DNA of 64,000 nt from contig NZ_KK073876.1 in assembly GCF_000585415.1 (NCBI RefSeq), forward strand, positions 927,810 through 991,809, given 5' to 3'. Source of the DNA: Sphingomonas jaspsi DSM 18422 (lineage in GTDB: Bacteria > Pseudomonadota > Alphaproteobacteria > Sphingomonadales > Sphingomonadaceae). Below are positions 26,745-37,501 of this stretch, one piece after another (the first letter of the stretch is position 1; every line of letters starts with the position of its first letter). Position numbers and translations under genes: made by a program. The notes below the pieces were generated by a model, which was not told the DNA's origin, did not search any database, and saw only the letters and a program-made list of their open reading frames with translations.

Positions 26745-29447
26745 ATGAAGCGTGACATGGAAGAGACGGTCGCAAAGGTTGCCTGGCAATCGGCCCTTGA
26801 GCGGGCGAAAGCGCATGCGCCCTTCCTGAATGCAGCGGTAGAGCGGTTTCCGGCCGTCGCCGAGATGTTCCTCTCGAGCGGTGCAAATGCTGCGGTAGAA
26901 CTGGCCCTTTCGATCGCGGGCGATAACCCGGCGTCCCGGTTGCGGCGGCAGCGCCATGCGCTGGCGCTGGCCGTCGCGCTTGGCGACCTCAGCGGCGAGC
27001 AATCGCTGGAATGGGTGACCCGCCACCTGTCGGATTTCGCCGACCGCGCGATGCACGAAGCGCTGGCCGTCGCGATGCGCGAGCGGATGCCCGACGATGA
27101 GCCGCGCGGGCTGGCCATCCTTGCGCTCGGCAAGCTGGGCAGCGGCGAACTCAACTATTCGTCCGACGTCGACCTCATCCTGCTGTTCGACCCGCGCACC
27201 ATGCCCAGGCGGCCGCGCGACGACGCCGGCGAGGCAGCGGTGCGTTACGGTCGCCGCTTCATCGAATTGATGCAGGCGCGCGACGCCGACGGCTATGTCG
27301 CGCGGGTCGATATGCGCCTTCGCCCGTCGCCCGAAGTGACGCCGATCGTCCTGCCCGTCGATGCCGCCATCTCCTACTATGAAAGCTCGGCCCTGCCGTG
27401 GGAACGGGCGGCCTTCATCCGTGCCCGCGCTGCCGCCGGGGACACGGCGCTGGGCAACCGCTTCCTCGACGAGATCAGGCCTTTCATCTGGCGGCGCGCG
27501 CTGGATTTCGGGGCAATCGAGGAAATCCGCGACATTTCACTGCGTATCCGCGACCATTATGCACAGGGACAGGCGTTCGGGCCGGGGTTCGACCTGAAGC
27601 GCGGCCGCGGCGGTATCCGCGAGGCCGAATTCTTCACCCAGGTCCAGCAGTTGATCCACGGCGGGCGCGAGCCATCGCTGCGGGCGCCGGCGACGCTCGA
27701 TGCGCTTCGCGCGCTGGCGGCGGGCGGGCGACTGGACGCGAGGGTCGCAGACGACATCGCCGCCGCCTATCGCGCGCTGCGCACCGCGGAACATCGGGTG
27801 CAGATGATCCACGACCGCCAGGAGCATCGCCTGCCGGTCGATGCCGACGCACTCGATACGGTCGCCCGGCTCGACAGCCTTGCCGACGGTACGGCGCTGA
27901 TCGACCGACTGGCGCGCCACGTCGATGCGGTTGCCGCCCAGTTCGACGGGCTGGTCAGCGACCGTGAGGAGCGCCTGTCGAACGACCCCGACATCCTGCG
28001 CGCCGAGGTGAAGGCGATGGGCTTTACCGACGTCGAGGACTGCGTTCGCCGGGTCGCCGACTGGCGTTCGGGCAAGGCGCGGTCGCTGCGCTCGCCCGCC
28101 GCCATGTCGGCGTTCGAGGCGATGCTGCCGACGCTGATGCGGGCTATCGCCGCGGGACCCGAACCGATGTTCGCGCTCAACCGCTTCAGCGACATCATCG
28201 AACGGCTGTCGAGCGGGGTGAACCTCTACCGCCTGATCGGTGCGCGGCCGCAGCTGGCCCATCTGCTGGCGCTGATCCTGGCCCATGCCCCGCCGCTGGC
28301 GGACCAGCTCAGCCGGCGGCCGACGCTGCTCGACGGGCTGATCGACGAATCGAGCTTCGCGCCACCCCCCGACGCGACCGCACTGGCCGAGCGGTTCGCA
28401 CAGGCGATCGAGGGCGAACCCTACGACCTGTCGCTCGACCGCATCCGGCGGATGGTGGGCGAGCGTCGCTTCGCGCTGGGCGTCCAGTTGATCGCCGCGC
28501 ATCGCGACCCGCTGGTGATTGCCGAGGGCTATAGCGACCTCGCTGAAGCCGCGATCGTGACGCTTGCGGACATCGTCACCCGCGAATTCGAACGCAGCCA
28601 CGGCCGTATCGCGGGCGGCGAGCTGGTCGTGCTGGGCCTCGGCAGGCTCGGCGGCCGGGCGCTGACCCATGCCAGCGATCTCGATCTCATCTACCTGTTC
28701 GATGCGCCCGACGGGTCGCGCTCTGACGGCGCCAAGTCGCTCACCGCTACGGACTATTACAATCGGCTGGCGAGCCGCATCACCGCCGCGCTGGGGACGC
28801 CGACCGCCGCCGGCCCGCTCTACGACGTCGATACAAGGCTGCGTCCACAGGGTGCGCAAGGGATGCTGGCGGTCAGCGTCGATTCCTTCGACCATTACCA
28901 GCGCCACGAAGCCTGGACGTGGGAGCATATGGCGCTGTGCCGCGCCCGACCGCTCACCGGCAGCCCGGCCGTTCGCGACAAGGTGCGCGCGGCGATCAGG
29001 GACGTGCTCGAACGGATCGACAATCCCGCCAAGGTGCGCGCCGACGCTGCGGCGATGCGCGCGGAAATGGCGCGTCACAAGGCGCCTGCCGGCCCGCTCG
29101 ACATCAAGCTGGGCCGGGGCGGCCTGGTCGACCTCGAATTCGCGGTCCACACGCTGCAGCTGACGACCAATATAGGTCTCGATCCGCGGCTGGAGGTGGC
29201 GCTGGCCGAGCTTTCGGCGGCGGGCAAGATCGACGAGGCGACTGATGCGGACCTGCGCCTGCTCAGCCGGGTGCTGGTCGTCTTGCGGCTGGTCAGCACG
29301 CATGGGTCGATGGAACCCGCCACCGCGTCGCAGGCGTTGGTCGCGGCGTTGTGCGGGCACGAAAGCTGGCCTTTGCTGGTCGAGGCGATCGACGAAGCGC
29401 GCGACCGCATCGCCCGGCGCTGGGCCGACATCAAGGAAGGGAAATAG
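26745..29447 (+). CDS. glnE: Glutamine synthetase adenylyltransferase/deadenylase
   Basis: GlnE adds AMP to, or removes it from, glutamine synthetase according to nitrogen state. The 900 residues are slightly shorter than the E. coli enzyme. Two nucleotidyltransferase domains are evident: the first with GKLGSGELNYSSDVDLILLFD (split here: GKLGSGELNYSS, DVDLILLFD), the second with GLGRLGGRALTHASDLDLIYLF. KRGRGGIREAEFF and KLGRGGLVDLEFAVHTLQL mark the domain ends. The gene ends one base before bcp's ATG. Confidence 0.94.
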   Translation: MKRDMEETVAKVAWQSALERAKAHAPFLNAAVERFPAVAEMFLSSGANAAVELALSIAGDNPASRLRRQRHALALAVALGDLSGEQSLEWVTRHLSDFADRAMHEALAVAMRERMPDDEPRGLAILALGKLGSGELNYSSDVDLILLFDPRTMPRRPRDDAGEAAVRYGRRFIELMQARDADGYVARVDMRLRPSPEVTPIVLPVDAAISYYESSALPWERAAFIRARAAAGDTALGNRFLDEIRPFIWRRALDFGAIEEIRDISLRIRDHYAQGQAFGPGFDLKRGRGGIREAEFFTQVQQLIHGGREPSLRAPATLDALRALAAGGRLDARVADDIAAAYRALRTAEHRVQMIHDRQEHRLPVDADALDTVARLDSLADGTALIDRLARHVDAVAAQFDGLVSDREERLSNDPDILRAEVKAMGFTDVEDCVRRVADWRSGKARSLRSPAAMSAFEAMLPTLMRAIAAGPEPMFALNRFSDIIERLSSGVNLYRLIGARPQLAHLLALILAHAPPLADQLSRRPTLLDGLIDESSFAPPPDATALAERFAQAIEGEPYDLSLDRIRRMVGERRFALGVQLIAAHRDPLVIAEGYSDLAEAAIVTLADIVTREFERSHGRIAGGELVVLGLGRLGGRALTHASDLDLIYLFDAPDGSRSDGAKSLTATDYYNRLASRITAALGTPTAAGPLYDVDTRLRPQGAQGMLAVSVDSFDHYQRHEAWTWEHMALCRARPLTGSPAVRDKVRAAIRDVLERIDNPAKVRADAAAMRAEMARHKAPAGPLDIKLGRGGLVDLEFAVHTLQLTTNIGLDPRLEVALAELSAAGKIDEATDADLRLLSRVLVVLRLVSTHGSMEPATASQALVAALCGHESWPLLVEAIDEARDRIARRWADIKEGK

Positions 29448-29448
29448 G

Positions 29449-29901
29449 ATGAAGGAAGGCGACAAGGTCCCGTCGATCAAGGCGACGTTGAGCGACGGAT
29501 CGACCCTCGATCTGGGCCAGCCCGGCGCACCGCTGATGCTGTATTTCTATCCCAAGGACGATACGCCGGGCTGCACCAAGGAAGCGCAGGCCTTTACCGC
29601 GCTGGCCGACGACTTTGCGAAGGCGGGGGTGAGGGTGGTCGGCGTGTCGCGCGATCCGATGAAGAAGCACGACAAGTTCATCGCCAAGTACGACCTCAAG
29701 GTGCTGCTTGCCAGCGACGAGGAGGGGCACATCAGCGATGCCTTTGGCACCTGGGTCGAAAAGTCGATGTACGGCCGCAAATATATGGGCATGGAGCGGT
29801 CGACCTTCCTGATCGGCGCCGACGGGATCGTGCGGCAGGCGTGGCGCGGCGTTAAGGTTCCGGGCCATGCCGAGGCGGTGCTGGCCGCCGCCAAAGCCTA
29901 G
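29449..29901 (+). CDS. bcp: Thioredoxin-dependent peroxiredoxin (BCP/PrxQ type)
   Basis: BCP reduces hydrogen and organic peroxides. From ATG 29449, next to the glnE stop and with a good ribosome site (aaggaaggg), it has 150 residues. The active site YFYPKDDTPGCTKEAQAF carries the peroxidatic Cys in the TPGCT motif. A resolving Cys five residues later, as in classical PrxQ, is not seen (A replaces C), so it may be a 1-Cys form. GVSRDPMKKHDKFIAKYDL and RSTFLIGADGIV are typical. Its stop overlaps the convergent stop of the next gene. Confidence 0.92.
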   Translation: MKEGDKVPSIKATLSDGSTLDLGQPGAPLMLYFYPKDDTPGCTKEAQAFTALADDFAKAGVRVVGVSRDPMKKHDKFIAKYDLKVLLASDEEGHISDAFGTWVEKSMYGRKYMGMERSTFLIGADGIVRQAWRGVKVPGHAEAVLAAAKA

Positions 29902-30962
29902 CGCCGGGCGAGGAAGTCGAGGATCGCGTCGGCCTGCCGCTGCGAGGACGGCAGGGGCGAGGGGTCAAGCGAACGTGCCAGCCCGGCGCGCTGCGCGGCC
30001 TCATAGTCCGGCTGAAGCGCGGCGGCGTGTGACAAGGCGGGGCCGAGTTCGGCGATATCGTCGATGACCTGCCCGAACGCCCAGTGCGAATAGCGCTCCA
30101 CGCCCTGCCATTCCACGCGATCGAGGTTGAGGAAGATGCAAGGCCGCGGCGTGCGGATATATTCGTACACCTGGCTCGAAGCGTCGCCGATGTAGACGTC
30201 GGCGCGGTTGGTGTAGCTCATGTCGATCGACCGCCGCGATCCCATGTCGATCAGGATGTTCGGCGCGCTGCTGGTGGGTCGCGGCCCGCCCTTCAATTTG
30301 ACATGGGGGGCGACGATGAAGTTCCAGCCGGGGATCCGCTCCATCTCGGCGACGATTTCCGGGGCATGGTCGAACCAGCTCGACCCCGGCGCCTTGGCAT
30401 GGGCGTTGTAGAGCGCGACAGGCCGGTCGTCGGGAAACAGTTGATCGTCCGGCCCGACGGCTTCGAATTTCGCATAACCAACGACCCGAATCTCGTCCGG
30501 CCCCGCAAGCCCCTTTTCGATCAGCCGCTCGCGGTCCTTTTCGCCGTTGACCAGCGTCAGGTCGAAATGGCGATGCTTGGCGTTGTACCCGACGACACTG
30601 TCGCCCGCGCCATGCTTCAGGTGGATCATCGGTACCTTGAACCAGGGCAGGCGCTTCAGCACCGAACTGGTCGTCTCGGTCGTCACCAGCGCGTCGTAGC
30701 GGGCCAGCCGCGGATGCCACAGCAGCGCCGAAATCGCGCGGGGCGGTACGTCGAACAGGCCGTCGCGGCGATGCGGGACCGGCAGGTAGCGGAGGCGCAG
30801 CAGGCCGTCCGGATCGAAGCGGCGGATGAAATCGAGGTTTGCGCGGCTGGCGGACAGCACGTCGACCGCGACGCCCGGCCGCCTGGCCAGCGCCAGCGCG
30901 CCCGGAATCCAGTGAAGATGCTGGTGGGCTTGGGCGAAGGCGAGGTAGCCGATGCGGAGCAT
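29898..30962 (-). CDS. Putative CDP-glycerol glycerophosphotransferase / GT-B-like transferase
   Basis: The 354 residues begin MLRIGYLAFAQAHQHLHWIPG. They contain a central HLKHGAGDSVVGYN motif and a late ADVYIGDASSQVYEYI motif, which resembles the ADVxIxDxSSxxxDYL signature of TagB/TagF-type enzymes. The N-terminal half looks like a GT-B donor fold. These proteins transfer polyol phosphates or sugars in envelope polymer synthesis. Alphaproteobacteria lack teichoic acids, so the true substrate, perhaps a capsule or glycolipid, is unknown. It is divergent from sdhB. Confidence 0.6.
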   Translation of the reverse strand: MLRIGYLAFAQAHQHLHWIPGALALARRPGVAVDVLSASRANLDFIRRFDPDGLLRLRYLPVPHRRDGLFDVPPRAISALLWHPRLARYDALVTTETTSSVLKRLPWFKVPMIHLKHGAGDSVVGYNAKHRHFDLTLVNGEKDRERLIEKGLAGPDEIRVVGYAKFEAVGPDDQLFPDDRPVALYNAHAKAPGSSWFDHAPEIVAEMERIPGWNFIVAPHVKLKGGPRPTSSAPNILIDMGSRRSIDMSYTNRADVYIGDASSQVYEYIRTPRPCIFLNLDRVEWQGVERYSHWAFGQVIDDIAELGPALSHAAALQPDYEAAQRAGLARSLDPSPLPSSQRQADAILDFLARR

Positions 30963-31067
30963 GGCGACAGGCGCTATTGCCGCTTTCGTCGCGATTCAAG
31001 ACGCATTGCTTGAAGGACAGGCTTTTGCCGTGCTAGCGGCGGGCGCGAACGCGAAATCAAGAGGTTC

Positions 31068-31853
31068 ATGTCCGTGGCCGAATTTACCCTTCCCAAGAAC
31101 AGCAAGATCCAGAAGGGCCGCCAGTACCAGGCGGAAGAGGGCAAGCGCCTGAAGACGTTCAAAGTCTATCGCTACGACCCGGATTCGGGCGCCAACCCGC
31201 GCTACGACCGCTACACCATCGACCTCGACAAGTGCGGGCCGATGGTCCTCGACGCGATCATCAAGATCAAGAACGAGATCGACCCGACGCTGACCTTCCG
31301 CCGGTCGTGCCGCGAAGGCATTTGCGGATCGTGCGCGATGAACATCGACGGCAAGAACGGCCTCGCCTGCACCACCGCGATCGAGGATGTGAAGGGCGAA
31401 GTGCGCATCACGCCGCTGCCGCACATGGAAGTGGTCAAGGACCTGGTCCCCGACATGACCCATTTCTACGCGCAATATGCCTCGGTCCAGCCGTGGCTGA
31501 AGTCTTCGACGCCCGAACCGTCGGGCAAGGAACGGCTGCAGTCGCCGGAAGACCGCGCCAAGCTGGACGGTCTTTACGAGTGCATCCTGTGCGCCTGCTG
31601 CTCGACCAGCTGCCCCAGCTACTGGTGGAACAGCGACAAGTTCCTGGGGCCGGCGATCCTGCTGGCGGCCTATCGCTGGCTGGCCGACAGCCGCGACGAA
31701 GCGACCGGCGAGCGGCTCGACCAGCTCGAGGACCCGTTCCGACTCTATCGCTGCCACACCATCATGAACTGCGCCAACGTCTGCCCGAAGGGCCTGTCCC
31801 CGGCCAAGGCGATTGCCGAGACCAAGAAGCTGGTCGCGGAGCGCGCGGCTTGA
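31068..31853 (+). CDS. sdhB: Succinate dehydrogenase iron-sulfur subunit
   Basis: SdhB passes electrons from the flavoprotein SdhA to ubiquinone. The 261 residues carry the [2Fe-2S] motif [22 protein letters not shown] (as CREGICGSC ... C), the first ferredoxin cluster [17 protein letters not shown] and the second [15 protein letters not shown]. No sdhC, sdhD or sdhA is adjacent; the upstream gene points the other way. The stop overlaps the TTG start of the next gene. Confidence 0.97.
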   Translation: MSVAEFTLPKNSKIQKGRQYQAEEGKRLKTFKVYRYDPDSGANPRYDRYTIDLDKCGPMVLDAIIKIKNEIDPTLTFRRSCREGICGSCAMNIDGKNGLACTTAIEDVKGEVRITPLPHMEVVKDLVPDMTHFYAQYASVQPWLKSSTPEPSGKERLQSPEDRAKLDGLYECILCACCSTSCPSYWWNSDKFLGPAILLAAYRWLADSRDEATGERLDQLEDPFRLYRCHTIMNCANVCPKGLSPAKAIAETKKLVAERAA

Positions 31854-32353
31854 GCGAGAGGCCAGAGGGCCTTCCGCAAGGAGTAAAGGAAGATCCGGAC
31901 CACCCCGGCTGGTACAGCTGGGGCGATTTTCCGCGCGGGTCGTTCGCCAGCCGCACGGGCCGTCTGCTGTTCCGGCCGACCGTCCCGGGCGAAGCGGAAA
32001 CGCGCATGTTCCCGGACGACAGTCACCAGAATCTCGGCGGGTCGATCCATGGCGGCGCGGTGATGAGCTTCATCGACATGAGCCTGTTCGCAGGCGGGCG
32101 CTGCGCCGGCATGGCCGAAGGGCATTATGTCACCCTCGACTGCAGCACGCGTTTCCTCAACCGTGGCCGGGTGGGCACCCCGCTGACGGGGCATGTGAAG
32201 CTGGTGCGCCAGACGCCTGGCGGTCTGGTGTTCCTCTCGGGCTACCTCGAACAGGACGGGGAGCCCTGCTACGATTTCACCGGAACGCTGAAGCGGGTGA
32301 AGGCCCCCAACGGTCCGAGCGCGGGCGGGGACGATGACGGGCCCCGTCGCTGA
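31850..32353 (+). CDS. PaaI-family hotdog thioesterase
   Basis: Hotdog-fold proteins of this type cleave acyl-CoA thioesters. A TTG at 31850 overlaps the sdhB stop and gives 167 residues; no ATG lies close by. The core motif [21 protein letters not shown] has the HGG and Asp typical of the PaaI group, followed by [15 protein letters not shown] and [19 protein letters not shown]. The substrate is unknown. The 3' end overlaps the zapE start by 20 bases. Confidence 0.82.
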   Translation: MSERPEGLPQGVKEDPDHPGWYSWGDFPRGSFASRTGRLLFRPTVPGEAETRMFPDDSHQNLGGSIHGGAVMSFIDMSLFAGGRCAGMAEGHYVTLDCSTRFLNRGRVGTPLTGHVKLVRQTPGGLVFLSGYLEQDGEPCYDFTGTLKRVKAPNGPSAGGDDDGPRR

Positions 32354-33440
32354 TGCCTATCGCCGGCTGCTCGACGCCGGCGAACTCAAGGCCGACCCCG
32401 ACCAGGCAGCCGCGGTAGCGGCGCTCGACCGCTTCGCCGACCGCTTGCAGCGGCAGGACGGCGGCTTCCTGAAGAAGCTGCTGCGCAAGGATCGTCCGAC
32501 CTGCGGCGTCTACCTGTGGGGCGGGGTCGGGCGCGGCAAATCTATGCTGATGGACCTGGCGTTCGACAGCATTGCCGCGACTCCCAAGCGTCGCACGCAT
32601 TTCCATGCCTTCATGCTCGAAGTGCACGAGCGGCTGCGCGATGCGCGCAAGGGTGAGGAGGGCGATCCGGTCATCCGCGTCGCCGCCGACATCGCCGAGG
32701 AGGTCAAATTCCTCTGCTTCGACGAGATGATGGTGACCAACAGCGCCGACGCGATGATCATGTCGCGGCTGTTCACGGCGCTGTTGGATGCGGGGGTTGC
32801 CATCGTCACCACGTCGAACCGACCGCCGTCCGACCTCTACAAGGACGGCCTCAACCGCGAGCTGTTCCTGCCCTTCATCCGGCTGATCGAGGCGCGGATG
32901 GAGGTGGTGAGCCTCAATGGCCCGACCGACTATCGGCTCGACCGCTTGCAGGGGCTCGACACCTGGCTTGTGCCCAACGGGCCGGACGCCACGGCAAAGC
33001 TGAGCGAAGCGTTTTTCCGCCTGACCGACTATCCGCCCGAAGACCGCGCCAATGTCCCGACCGAAGAGCTGGAGGTCGGCGGCGGGCGGACGCTGCACGT
33101 TCCCAAGAGCCTGAAGGGCGTCGCCGTCTTTTCGTTCAAGCGGCTGTGCGGCGAGGCGCGCGGGGCAGCGGACTATCTCGCCATCGCGCGGCGATTCCAC
33201 ACCGTCTTCATCGTCGGCATTCCGGTGATGAGCCGCGAGATGCGCAACGAGGCAGCGCGCTTCGTCACGCTGGTCGACGCGCTCTACGAACACCGCGTGA
33301 AGCTGCTCGCCGCGGCCGACGCCGAACCGCGCAATCTCTACCCCGCCGGCGACGGCCGCTTCGAATTCGAGCGGACGGTCAGCCGGCTGGAGGAAATGCA
33401 GAGCGCCGACTATCTTGCGGAGGGGCACGGCGCCGCCTAG
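32334..33440 (+). CDS. zapE: AFG1-family ATPase ZapE
   Basis: ZapE is a P-loop ATPase that in E. coli affects Z-ring stability, while its mitochondrial relative AFG1 (LACE1) is tied to respiratory-complex turnover. The 368 residues show Walker A as YLWGGVGRGKSMLMD, HFHAFMLEVHERL, Walker B as FLCFDEMMVTN, and a sensor segment VTTSNRPPSDLYKDGLNR. Its clustering with sdhB and TCA genes fits a respiratory link and is common in alphaproteobacteria. Confidence 0.92.
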   Translation: MTGPVADAYRRLLDAGELKADPDQAAAVAALDRFADRLQRQDGGFLKKLLRKDRPTCGVYLWGGVGRGKSMLMDLAFDSIAATPKRRTHFHAFMLEVHERLRDARKGEEGDPVIRVAADIAEEVKFLCFDEMMVTNSADAMIMSRLFTALLDAGVAIVTTSNRPPSDLYKDGLNRELFLPFIRLIEARMEVVSLNGPTDYRLDRLQGLDTWLVPNGPDATAKLSEAFFRLTDYPPEDRANVPTEELEVGGGRTLHVPKSLKGVAVFSFKRLCGEARGAADYLAIARRFHTVFIVGIPVMSREMRNEAARFVTLVDALYEHRVKLLAAADAEPRNLYPAGDGRFEFERTVSRLEEMQSADYLAEGHGAA

Positions 33441-33476
33441 CGTCCAACCCGTCTATCTGCTCGGGAAAGGAGCGCC

Positions 33477-34931
33477 ATGCGCCCGTTGATTGCCACGCTG
33501 CTTGCCGCCACCCTGCTCGCCTCGCCTGTCCATGCCGGGACGGCGGAGCTGATCAATGCCCCGTCCAAACTGGCGCCCGAATGGCAGAAACAGACCCGCG
33601 AGCTGTTCAAGCAGGTGGTCGAAATCCCGACGGTCAAGGACCGCAATGAAGTGCCGAGAATGGCCAATCTGCTGGCCGACCGGCTGAAGGCCGCGGGGAT
33701 CCCGGCAAGCGATATCAGCATCATCCCCTACGAAGCGACCAAGGGCGACCAGACGGTGATGATGATCGCCCGCTGGCGTTCGCCCAAGCCGACCAAAAAG
33801 CCCATGCTGATCCTTGGTCACATGGACGTGGTCGAGGCCAAGCGCAGCGACTGGGAGCGCGACCCGTTCCAGTTCATCGAGGAAGGCGGCTATTTCTACG
33901 GGCGCGGCACCAGCGACATGAAGAACGGCATTGTCGCGACGACGATGGCGGTACTCAAGCTGAAGGCCGCGGGGTTCAAGCCCAACCGCGACATCATCCT
34001 GTTCTTTTCGGGCGACGAGGAAACGGCCGGGCAGGGGGCGACTTTGGGCGCCGACAAATATCGCAGCCTGACCGATGCCGAATTCGGGCTGAACGCCGAC
34101 GGCGGGGCGGGCGGCTACACCCACGACGGCAAGCCCCTTGGATTCGCCGTGTCGACCGCGGAAAAGACCTACCAGAGCTATACGCTGACCGCGCACAATC
34201 CGGGCGGGCACAGCTCGCGGCCGCGGCCCGACAACGCCATTTACGATTTGGCCGATGCGCTAAAGGCGGTGCAGGCCTATCGCTTCACGCCGCGCCTCAA
34301 CGAAACCAGCCGCGCCTATTTCGCCAAGCGGGCGCAGGACGAGGGCGACAGCGCGCTCGGCAAGGCGATCCGGGCCTGGCTTGCCAATGCAAACGACGGT
34401 GCGGCGGCGGACGCGGTGGAAGCCAGCGAGCTGGAGGTCGGCCGCACCCGCACTCGCTGCGTCGCGACGATGCTGAACGGGGGCCATGCCGACAATGCGT
34501 TGCCGCAGACCGCGCAGGCGGTAGTCAACTGCCGCATCATCCCGGGCGAGGAACCGGCGGGAACGCTGGCGCTGCTGAAGCAGATTGTCGGACCGAAGAT
34601 CGAGGTCGCCTATTATGAAGACTTCATCGGCGTTCCCAGCCCGCCGTCGCCGCTTCGCGCCGACGTGCTTGGCGCCGTCAAGAAGGCGGTCAACACCGTC
34701 TACGGGCCGACCATGGACGTGTTCCCGATCATGGCCACCGGTGCCAGCGACGGCAGCTTTTTCCGGTCGAAAGGCATTCCCGTCTACGACATCGACGGAA
34801 GCTGGGGCATCATCCCCGACGACGAGCGTGCGCACGGCCTCAACGAGCGCATCCCTGTCAGGGCTATGTACGACGACGTCGTCTATTGGGAGTCGGTGAT
34901 CAGCGACCTGGCCGCAAAGAAAAAGAAATAG
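33477..34931 (+). CDS. Secreted M20-family metallopeptidase
   Basis: The 484 residues begin with a signal peptide (RPLIATLLAATLLASPVHA), so the enzyme is likely periplasmic. M20 zinc ligands are visible in order: GHMDVVEA, GRGTSDMKNG, SGDEETAG (catalytic Glu), LNADGG, and the last His in ERAHGLNERI. AHNPGGHSSRPRPDNAIYDL lies in the dimerisation domain. It probably trims peptides or N-acyl amino acids; the substrate is not predictable. Confidence 0.88.
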   Translation: MRPLIATLLAATLLASPVHAGTAELINAPSKLAPEWQKQTRELFKQVVEIPTVKDRNEVPRMANLLADRLKAAGIPASDISIIPYEATKGDQTVMMIARWRSPKPTKKPMLILGHMDVVEAKRSDWERDPFQFIEEGGYFYGRGTSDMKNGIVATTMAVLKLKAAGFKPNRDIILFFSGDEETAGQGATLGADKYRSLTDAEFGLNADGGAGGYTHDGKPLGFAVSTAEKTYQSYTLTAHNPGGHSSRPRPDNAIYDLADALKAVQAYRFTPRLNETSRAYFAKRAQDEGDSALGKAIRAWLANANDGAAADAVEASELEVGRTRTRCVATMLNGGHADNALPQTAQAVVNCRIIPGEEPAGTLALLKQIVGPKIEVAYYEDFIGVPSPPSPLRADVLGAVKKAVNTVYGPTMDVFPIMATGASDGSFFRSKGIPVYDIDGSWGIIPDDERAHGLNERIPVRAMYDDVVYWESVISDLAAKKKK

Positions 34932-34936
34932 GTCAT

Positions 34937-34964
34937 AAAAAAGGGCCGCCCCGAAGGGCGGCCC
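34937..34964 (-). terminator. Intrinsic terminator of the RcnB-like gene
   Basis: On the minus strand, an 8-bp GC stem (GGGCCGCC at 34943-34950 with GGCGGCCC at 34957-34964, six-base loop) runs into six Ts. It sits just downstream of the minus-strand gene and between convergent stops. Confidence 0.85.
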
Positions 34965-34989
34965 CGGCCGGTTGCACTCGGCCTAACGC

Positions 34990-35388
34990 TTAGCGGATGA
35001 TCGCGCGAATGACTTCGCTGATCAGCTGCGTCTTGGGATCGACGGCGTAGAGGTAGCCATCGCCATAATAATAGCGATCATAGGGATCGAGGCGGTATTG
35101 GTTGCGCCAGTCGAGCGGGACCTGGTTGTAGGTCCACTGCTGGCCGTAATTGCCCGACCAACGCTGGCCGACATTGTAACGCTTCTTGGCCTGACCCGGC
35201 GGCAGGCAGCCATTGTTCTTCTTGGCCAGTCCCGGCGGGCAGTGGCCGACGCCATAACCCATCGGCGCGCCCATGTTGTGCGCGGCATGGCCCTGGCCCT
35301 GACCGTGATTGGCGTGATCCGGCTTGGCAACGGCCGGGGCGGCGGCGGCGAGCGTGGCGACGCCCGCGAGAATCATCAGCTTTTTCAT
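34990..35388 (-). CDS. RcnB-like periplasmic protein
   Basis: The 132 residues have a signal peptide (KKLMILAGVATLAAAAPAVA), then a His/Gly/Gln-rich stretch (HANHGQGQGHAAHN), two CPPG-like Cys-Pro turns, and a C-terminal RcnB-type unit: YNQVPLDWRNQYRLDP, YYYGDGYLYAVDPKTQLI. RcnB in E. coli helps nickel/cobalt homeostasis, but most family members are uncharacterised. The His-rich part could bind metal. Confidence 0.65.
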   Translation of the reverse strand: MKKLMILAGVATLAAAAPAVAKPDHANHGQGQGHAAHNMGAPMGYGVGHCPPGLAKKNNGCLPPGQAKKRYNVGQRWSGNYGQQWTYNQVPLDWRNQYRLDPYDRYYYGDGYLYAVDPKTQLISEVIRAIIR

Positions 35389-35509
35389 GGCAACCTTTCT
35401 ACATCCGCGGTCATGAACGCAGTTTGACCGCTCGATTCATCAAAAAAACCGTCGAATCCCACTGCAGTTCCGGCCGCAACCGGTTGCCCCCCACAACTCA
35501 TCCCGCTAA

Positions 35510-36574
<1,065 letters not shown>

Positions 36575-36608
36575 CCGGCTGCAGCAACATCGTCAGTAGG
36601 GACAAGGC

Positions 36609-37493
36609 ATGAGCATTCTCGTCAACAAGAACACCAAGGTCATCACGCAGGGGATGACCGGCGAAACCGGGACGTTCCACACCCAGCAGGCGCTGGCGTA
36701 CGGGACGCAGATGGTCGGCGGCGTGACGCCGGGCAAGGGCGGGACCGAGCATATCGGGCTGCCCGTGTTCAACACCGTGCATGAAGCGGTCGAGAAAACC
36801 GGTGCCGATGCGTCGGTGATCTACGTTCCGCCGCCCTTCGCCGCGGACTCGATCCTGGAAGCGATCGACGCCGAAGTGCCGCTGATCGTCGCCATCACCG
36901 AAGGCATCCCGGTGCTCGACATGGTCAAGGTGAAGCGCGCGCTGTCGGGCTCCAAGTCGCGCCTGATCGGCCCGAACTGCCCGGGCGTGCTGACCCCGAA
37001 CGAGTGCAAGATCGGCATCATGCCGGGCAACATCTTTTCAAAGGGCAGCGTCGGCGTCGTCTCGCGCTCGGGCACGCTGACCTATGAAGCGGTGTTCCAG
37101 ACCACCAACGCCGGCCTTGGCCAGACCACCGCGGTCGGCATCGGCGGCGACCCGGTCAACGGCACCAACTTCATCGACATGCTCGAGCTGTTCCTGGCCG
37201 ACGACGAAACCAAGTCGATCATCATGATCGGCGAAATCGGCGGCGATGCCGAAGAGCAGGCCGCGCAGTTCCTGATCGACGAGGCCAGGAAGGGCCGCAA
37301 GAAGCCGATGGTCGGCTTCATCGCCGGTCTGACCGCGCCTCCGGGCCGTCGCATGGGCCACGCCGGCGCGATCGTCTCGGGCGGCAAGGGCGGCGCCGAA
37401 GACAAGATCGCCGCGATGGAAGCGGCTGGAATTCGCGTGTCCAAGAGCCCATCTGAGCTCGGCACCACGTTGCTGGAAGTGCTGAAAGGCTGA
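36609..37493 (+). CDS. sucD: Succinyl-CoA synthetase alpha subunit
   Basis: SucD carries the active-site His and CoA site of succinyl-CoA synthetase. The 294 residues show [34 protein letters not shown], and the phosphohistidine segment [16 protein letters not shown]. The beta subunit gene sucC, usually just upstream, is absent between mdh and sucD and must lie elsewhere. Confidence 0.97.
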   Translation: MSILVNKNTKVITQGMTGETGTFHTQQALAYGTQMVGGVTPGKGGTEHIGLPVFNTVHEAVEKTGADASVIYVPPPFAADSILEAIDAEVPLIVAITEGIPVLDMVKVKRALSGSKSRLIGPNCPGVLTPNECKIGIMPGNIFSKGSVGVVSRSGTLTYEAVFQTTNAGLGQTTAVGIGGDPVNGTNFIDMLELFLADDETKSIIMIGEIGGDAEEQAAQFLIDEARKGRKKPMVGFIAGLTAPPGRRMGHAGAIVSGGKGGAEDKIAAMEAAGIRVSKSPSELGTTLLEVLKG

Positions 37494-37501
37494 AGTTAGT
37501 C